Below are positions 59,906 through 64,000 of a stretch of DNA of 64,000 bases, one piece after another. The DNA is from Mannheimia indoligenes (GTDB lineage Bacteria; Pseudomonadota; Gammaproteobacteria; Enterobacterales; Pasteurellaceae). Every line of letters starts with the position of its first letter. Position 1 is the stretch's first letter. The notes beneath the pieces are model-generated. The model was not told where the DNA came from and ran no database searches. It was given only the letters and a program-made list of their open reading frames with translations. Location of the stretch: positions 1 to 64,000 of the forward strand of contig NZ_JBAJJM010000008.1 in assembly GCF_036880405.1 (NCBI RefSeq), in the 5' to 3' direction. The translations under genes and the position numbers were made by a program.

Positions 59906-61453
59906 TTACCCGTTTTCAATCTCCGCCACAATAGCATCAATTTCCGCTCGCAAGCGGTCAATTTTTGCCACAGTTTCGCTAATCTCTGCATTAAGCTCGG
60001 CGATATTAATCACCTCTCGGGTATCTTTTTGTTCCACATAAGAACTCACTGCAAGATTGTATTCATTTTCAGCAATTTGACGGTTATCGACTGATTTTGC
60101 CAAATGCTCCACATCGGCTTTATCCGCAAAAAGTTTAAGAATTTGCTCAATATGTTCATCGGTCAGCACATTGTTGTTGGTTTCTTTCTTAAACAGACCA
60201 CTTGCATCAATAAATTGGGTTTTGGTATCCGTTTTATGTTTGGAAAGTACCAAAATATTCGTTGCAATACTTGTGCCAAAGAAAAGGTTTGGCGGTAGAG
60301 CAATGACGGTTTCTACGACATTTTGCTCAATGAGATATTGACGAATTTTTTGCTCCGCACCACTACGATAGAAAATGCCCGGGAAAGTAACAATCGCAGC
60401 TCGCCCTTTTGCTGAAAGGTAATTTAAGGCGTGCAGAATAAAGGCAAAATCCGCTTTAGATTTTGGGGCAAGAATACCAGCAGGAGCAAAACGTTCATCG
60501 TTAATTAAGGTTGGGTCATCTGAGCCAATCCATTTAATCGAATAAGGGGGATTAGAAACAATGGCATCAAAAGGTTTATCATCTTTTAATTTTGGATTGA
60601 TTAAGGTATCGCCTAGTTCAATATGGAATTTGTCATAATTGATATTATGCAAAAACATATTCATTCGAGCGAGATTGTAGGTAGTATGATTAATTTCTTG
60701 ACCGAAAAATCCCTCTTCAATCAAATGATCATCAAATTGCTTTTTCGCTTGTAATAATAACGATCCAGAACCACAAGCCGGATCGTAAATTTTATTAACA
60801 GAAGTTTGACCATATAACGCCAGTTGTGAAATCAACTTCGAGACATTTTGCGGCGTGAAAAATTCGCCACCTGACTTACCTGCGTTTGCTGCATAGTTTG
60901 AAATCAAGAACTCATAAGCATCACCAAATAAGTCAATTTGATTATCTTCAAAACGACCAAAATCGAGTTCTGCTACGCCTTTTAATACAGCGGTTAAACG
61001 CTTGTTTTTATCTTCTACACTGTTCCCTAAACGATTCGAAGTTGTATCAAAATCTGCAAATAAGCCTTTGATATCATCTTCAGAAGCATACCCTACTGCA
61101 GAACTTTCAATGGCAGTAAAAATTTCTTTGAGATCAGTATTTAGATTTGGATTACCCTGAGCATTTTTAACAACATTTCCAAATAGCTGGCTTGGCAAAA
61201 TAAAATAGCCTTTTTCTTTAATAACTTGATCTTTACCTAATTTGATATTTTCATCATCATCAGACCAAGTAGCATAATTGATAGAACTATCTCCCGCTTG
61301 AACATAACTCACAAAATGCTCGCTAATAAAACGATAAAATAATGCTCCAAGCACATATTGCTTGAAATCCCAACCATCTACGGCTCCACGAACTTCGTTT
61401 GCAATTTGCCAAATTTGGCGATGGAGTTCTGCTCTTTGTTGAATAGCTGCCAT
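59906..61453 (-). CDS. hsdM: Type I restriction-modification DNA methyltransferase subunit HsdM
   Basis: 515 residues from the ATG at 61453 (AGGAATAC before it; an ATG at 61477 is in frame). It begins AAIQQRAELHRQIWQIANEVRGAVDGWDFKQYVLGALFYRFISEHF, the type IC HsdM opening. The SAM motif DPACGSGSLLLQAKKQ and catalytic NPPYSIKW mark an N6-adenine methyltransferase. A C-terminal coiled coil (LNAEISETVAKIDRLRAEIDAIVAEIENG) contacts HsdS. It is the first gene of the hsd operon. Confidence 0.95.
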   Translation of the reverse strand: MAAIQQRAELHRQIWQIANEVRGAVDGWDFKQYVLGALFYRFISEHFVSYVQAGDSSINYATWSDDDENIKLGKDQVIKEKGYFILPSQLFGNVVKNAQGNPNLNTDLKEIFTAIESSAVGYASEDDIKGLFADFDTTSNRLGNSVEDKNKRLTAVLKGVAELDFGRFEDNQIDLFGDAYEFLISNYAANAGKSGGEFFTPQNVSKLISQLALYGQTSVNKIYDPACGSGSLLLQAKKQFDDHLIEEGFFGQEINHTTYNLARMNMFLHNINYDKFHIELGDTLINPKLKDDKPFDAIVSNPPYSIKWIGSDDPTLINDERFAPAGILAPKSKADFAFILHALNYLSAKGRAAIVTFPGIFYRSGAEQKIRQYLIEQNVVETVIALPPNLFFGTSIATNILVLSKHKTDTKTQFIDASGLFKKETNNNVLTDEHIEQILKLFADKADVEHLAKSVDNRQIAENEYNLAVSSYVEQKDTREVINIAELNAEISETVAKIDRLRAEIDAIVAEIENG

Positions 61454-61482
61454 TTTTGTATTCCTAATATGACTCATATATT

Positions 61483-61553
61483 AAAGCGGTCGATTTTCCC
61501 CAAATTTTTGCAGATTGATTGTTTGCAAAATTCTCTGAAAAAACGACCGCTTG
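61483..61553. repeat. Inverted uptake-signal pair between gyrA and hsdM
   Basis: AAAGCGGTCGATTTT (61483-61497) opposes an arm ending AAAACGACCGCTTG (61540-61553), with TTTTGCA/TGCAAAA segments inside. It probably terminates gyrA and isolates the hsd operon. Confidence 0.7.
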
Positions 61554-61564
61554 TTTTGTTAAGA

Positions 61565-64000
61565 TTATTCTTCTGTTGAAGTTTCTACAATATCTGCATT
61601 TTCAACCGTTTCGATGTTTTCATCATCTTCTTCAGGCTCGCACACTCGTTCTAAACTCACAACGTGTTCATCTTCTGCGGTGCGGATAATGCGAACGCCT
61701 TGGGTGTTGCGTCCGACCAAGCTCACTTCCGCCACCCTTGTGCGAACAAGCGTACCAGCATCGGTTATCAGCATAATTTGGTCGGTATCGAACACCTGAA
61801 CTGCCGCCACCACTTTACCATTACGTTCGTTCACTTTGATTGAAACTACCCCTTTAGTTGCACGAGATTTCACCGGATATTCGCCAATGACGGTACGTTT
61901 ACCGTAGCCGTTTTGGGTTACGGTGAGAATATCGCCTTCGGTGCGAGGAATCACAAGAGAAACTACACGGTCTGTGTCTAAGCTCACGCTTGACGTATCT
62001 TCCGCGTCCTCGTTTTCAATTTCAACGATTTCTGCCTCTTCAATCTCTTCACTTGAAATTTCAGTGGTGGATAGTTTGATACCACGCACCCCTGTTGCGG
62101 TACGCCCCATTGCTCGCACCGCTTTTTCCGCAAAACGAACGACTCTGCCTTGTGCGGAGAAGAGCATAATTTCGCTCTCGCCGTCTGTGATGTCCACGCC
62201 GATTAATTCATCGCCTTCGCGAAGTTTTAACGCAATTAGACCGCTTGATCTCACGTTACTAAACGCATCTAGCGAAACTTTTTTCACCACACCGCTTGCA
62301 GTTGCCATAAAGATAAATTTATCTGCGGAGAACTCGCCGTTTGGAATCGGCAGAATCGCGGTAATACGTTCGTTTTCTTCTTTCACAAGCGGTAGAATAT
62401 TCACAATCGGCGTACCTCTTGCCCCACGGCTGGCTTGTGGTAATTGGTACACTTTTAATTGATATAAACGACCACGGCTTGAGAAACAGAGAATCGTATC
62501 GTGGGTATTTGCCACTAACAGTTTTTCGATAAAGTCGTCTTCTTTCATTTTGGTTGCAGACTTACCTTTACCGCCACGGCGTTGAGCTTCGTAGTCGGAT
62601 AACGGCTGATATTTCACATAGCCTGCGTGAGAAAGTGTGACCACCACATCTTCTTGAGCGATTAAATCTTCAATATTGATATCGCCTGAGGCTGCGGTAA
62701 TTTCAGTGCGACGTTCATCGTTAAAGGTGGTTTTCACTAATTCTAACTCTTCACGGATCACTTCCATTAAGCGTTCCGGACTGGTTAAAATGTGTAATAA
62801 TTCGCCAATTTCTGTGAGTAATTCTTTGTACTCTTCAACAATTTTTTCGTGCTCTAAGCCGGTTAAACGGTGTAAGCGTAACTCTAAAATCGCACGGGCT
62901 TGGGCTTCTGATAAATAGTATTGACCATCACGCACGCCTAAATTTTCCGGTAAATCTTCCGGACGAGAGGCATCTACGCCAGCAGCTTCTAACATTGGAG
63001 CCACGTTACCTAACGCCCAAGGACGAGCCAATAAGCCTTCACGGGCTTCTTCTGCAGTTTTTGAGGCACGGATTAATTCGATAACCGGGTCAATGTTCGC
63101 TAACGCAATCGCTAAACCTTCTAAAATATGGGCACGTTCACGGGCTTTGCGTAATTCAAAAATCGTACGGCGAGTTACCACTTCACGGCGGTGTTTGACA
63201 AAGGCTTCGATAATTTGTGTTAAATTCAAGACTTTTGGCTGACCGTTATCCAACGCCACCATATTGATACCAAAAGTTACCTGCATTTGGGTTAGAGAGT
63301 AAAGGTGATTTAACACCACTTCACCCACTGCATCACGTTTGATTTCAATAACAATCGAGATACCTTTTTTGTCTGAATAGTCATCAATTCGGCTGATACC
63401 TTCGATTTTTTTGTCTTTTACTAATTCAGCAATTTTTTCAATGAGCTTGGCTTTATTGACTTGGTAAGGCAACTCAGTGACCACAATTTGCTCACGACCT
63501 TTATCGGTAGTTTCCACGCTCGCTTTCGCACGCACATACACTTTACCACGACCGGTACGATAAGCTTCTTCAATCCCCTTACGGCCATTGATAATTGCCC
63601 CTGTTGGGAAATCCGGACCCGGGATGTACTGCATTAATTCTTCAACGCTAATATTTTCATTATCAATGTACGCTAAACAGCCGTCTAGCACTTCACCTAA
63701 ATTGTGAGGCGGAATATTGGTTGCCATACCCACCGCAATCCCCGAGGAACCGTTTACTAACAAGGCTGGAATTTTGGTTGGAAGTACGTCAGGAATCATC
63801 TCTTTGCCGTCATAGTTCGGCGAGAAATCCACGGTTTCTTTATCCAAATCGGTTAATAATTCCTGCGTAATTTTTTGCATACGCACTTCAGTATAACGCA
63901 TCGCTGCCGGTGCATCACCGTCAATTGAACCAAAGTTACCTTGCCCGTCCACCAACATATAACGTAATGAGAAAGGTTGAGCCATACGCACAATGGTGTC
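61565..64000 (-). CDS. gyrA: DNA gyrase subunit A (GyrA), 5' end beyond the window
   Basis: Partial: the last 812 codons are visible. The first complete codon at the window edge (GAC, 64000-63998) aligns with Asp87 of the E. coli quinolone-resistance region (D-T-I-V-R-M-A-Q-P-F). The catalytic Tyr (E. coli Tyr122) is in AAMRYTEVRM. The GyrA-box QRRGGKG opens the C-terminal beta-pinwheel, which distinguishes GyrA from ParC. An acidic insertion of about 30 residues (after GVRGIKL, rich in Glu) splits two pinwheel blades, and the tail is acidic. With GyrB it introduces negative supercoils. Confidence 0.97.
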   Translation of the reverse strand, partial: DTIVRMAQPFSLRYMLVDGQGNFGSIDGDAPAAMRYTEVRMQKITQELLTDLDKETVDFSPNYDGKEMIPDVLPTKIPALLVNGSSGIAVGMATNIPPHNLGEVLDGCLAYIDNENISVEELMQYIPGPDFPTGAIINGRKGIEEAYRTGRGKVYVRAKASVETTDKGREQIVVTELPYQVNKAKLIEKIAELVKDKKIEGISRIDDYSDKKGISIVIEIKRDAVGEVVLNHLYSLTQMQVTFGINMVALDNGQPKVLNLTQIIEAFVKHRREVVTRRTIFELRKARERAHILEGLAIALANIDPVIELIRASKTAEEAREGLLARPWALGNVAPMLEAAGVDASRPEDLPENLGVRDGQYYLSEAQARAILELRLHRLTGLEHEKIVEEYKELLTEIGELLHILTSPERLMEVIREELELVKTTFNDERRTEITAASGDINIEDLIAQEDVVVTLSHAGYVKYQPLSDYEAQRRGGKGKSATKMKEDDFIEKLLVANTHDTILCFSSRGRLYQLKVYQLPQASRGARGTPIVNILPLVKEENERITAILPIPNGEFSADKFIFMATASGVVKKVSLDAFSNVRSSGLIALKLREGDELIGVDITDGESEIMLFSAQGRVVRFAEKAVRAMGRTATGVRGIKLSTTEISSEEIEEAEIVEIENEDAEDTSSVSLDTDRVVSLVIPRTEGDILTVTQNGYGKRTVIGEYPVKSRATKGVVSIKVNERNGKVVAAVQVFDTDQIMLITDAGTLVRTRVAEVSLVGRNTQGVRIIRTAEDEHVVSLERVCEPEEDDENIETVENADIVETSTEE

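Noticed and set aside
61923..62462. Long plus-strand open frame opposite gyrA
   Set aside because: Shadow of gyrA codon use; Ser-rich composition without domains.
1..64000. CRISPR arrays, tRNA or rRNA genes, prophage genes
   Set aside because: No regularly spaced repeats, no cloverleaf or rRNA-like sequence, and no phage structural genes were seen.

Overview
The window is chromosomal DNA of a Pasteurellaceae bacterium. Gene content and order point there (hemCDXY, waaA-coaD-orn-tsaE-ami, kdkA, lptFG). The core ACAAGCGGT / ACCGCTTGT, the Apl-type DNA-uptake signal of the Mannheimia / Actinobacillus / Bibersteinia branch, is scattered throughout, often as inverted pairs that double as terminators. 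I cannot name the species from sequence alone.

Layout. 1-1080: a decayed insertion-sequence transposase containing a 15-base C run, then a short palindrome. 1081-7503: parE; a copper module (cueR divergent from copZ-copA, with a MerR-type 19-bp-spacer promoter); truA; folE. 7603-15745: kdkA (Kdo kinase), marC / peptide-binding lipoprotein / mrp, ppiD, rpsO, a DUF808 membrane protein, grxB. 15805-20199: the heme operon hemC-hemD-hemX-hemY. 20489-23101: adhE behind an FNR-like box. 23229-30279: a yhiI-rbbA-yhhJ-type ABC exporter operon with an added outer-membrane lipoprotein, facing a TetR regulator across a 30-bp tandem repeat. 30396-38794: mmuM with an APA antiporter, the ami-tsaE-orn-coaD-waaA operon, trhP and cybC. 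38835-53153: dnaE, lptF-lptG, a secreted STN/DotD-like protein, pepA, an OLD-family nuclease, ppnN, tcdA, uup. 61565-64000: the 3' part of gyrA, running off the window.

The most interesting region is 53.2-61.5 kb, between uup and gyrA. It is a type IC restriction-modification locus (hsdM-hsdS-prrC-hsdR on the minus strand). The gene between hsdS and hsdR matches PrrC, the anticodon nuclease that guards type IC systems, down to an R-x3-E...H catalytic triad. hsdS carries a run of eight G exactly between its two halves, and a one-base slip in either direction truncates it to one target-recognition domain. A further toxin-like gene, an Abi_2/AbiF-type HEPN protein, sits between hsdM and hsdS. 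At its 3' end, on the opposite strand, is a candidate structured RNA with its own sigma70 promoter and terminator, resembling the abiF RNA class. This Abi-plus-RNA unit is bounded by two diverged direct copies of the hsdS leader (about 70 bp), as expected of a cassette inserted with duplication. The locus therefore layers restriction, a latent tRNA nuclease, a possible RNA-controlled HEPN toxin and a phase-variable specificity subunit.

Most other genes are ordinary housekeeping functions. Envelope biogenesis is well represented: WaaA and KdkA act on the same Kdo residue of lipopolysaccharide, LptFG exports it, and PpiD and the amidase act on envelope proteins and the cell wall.
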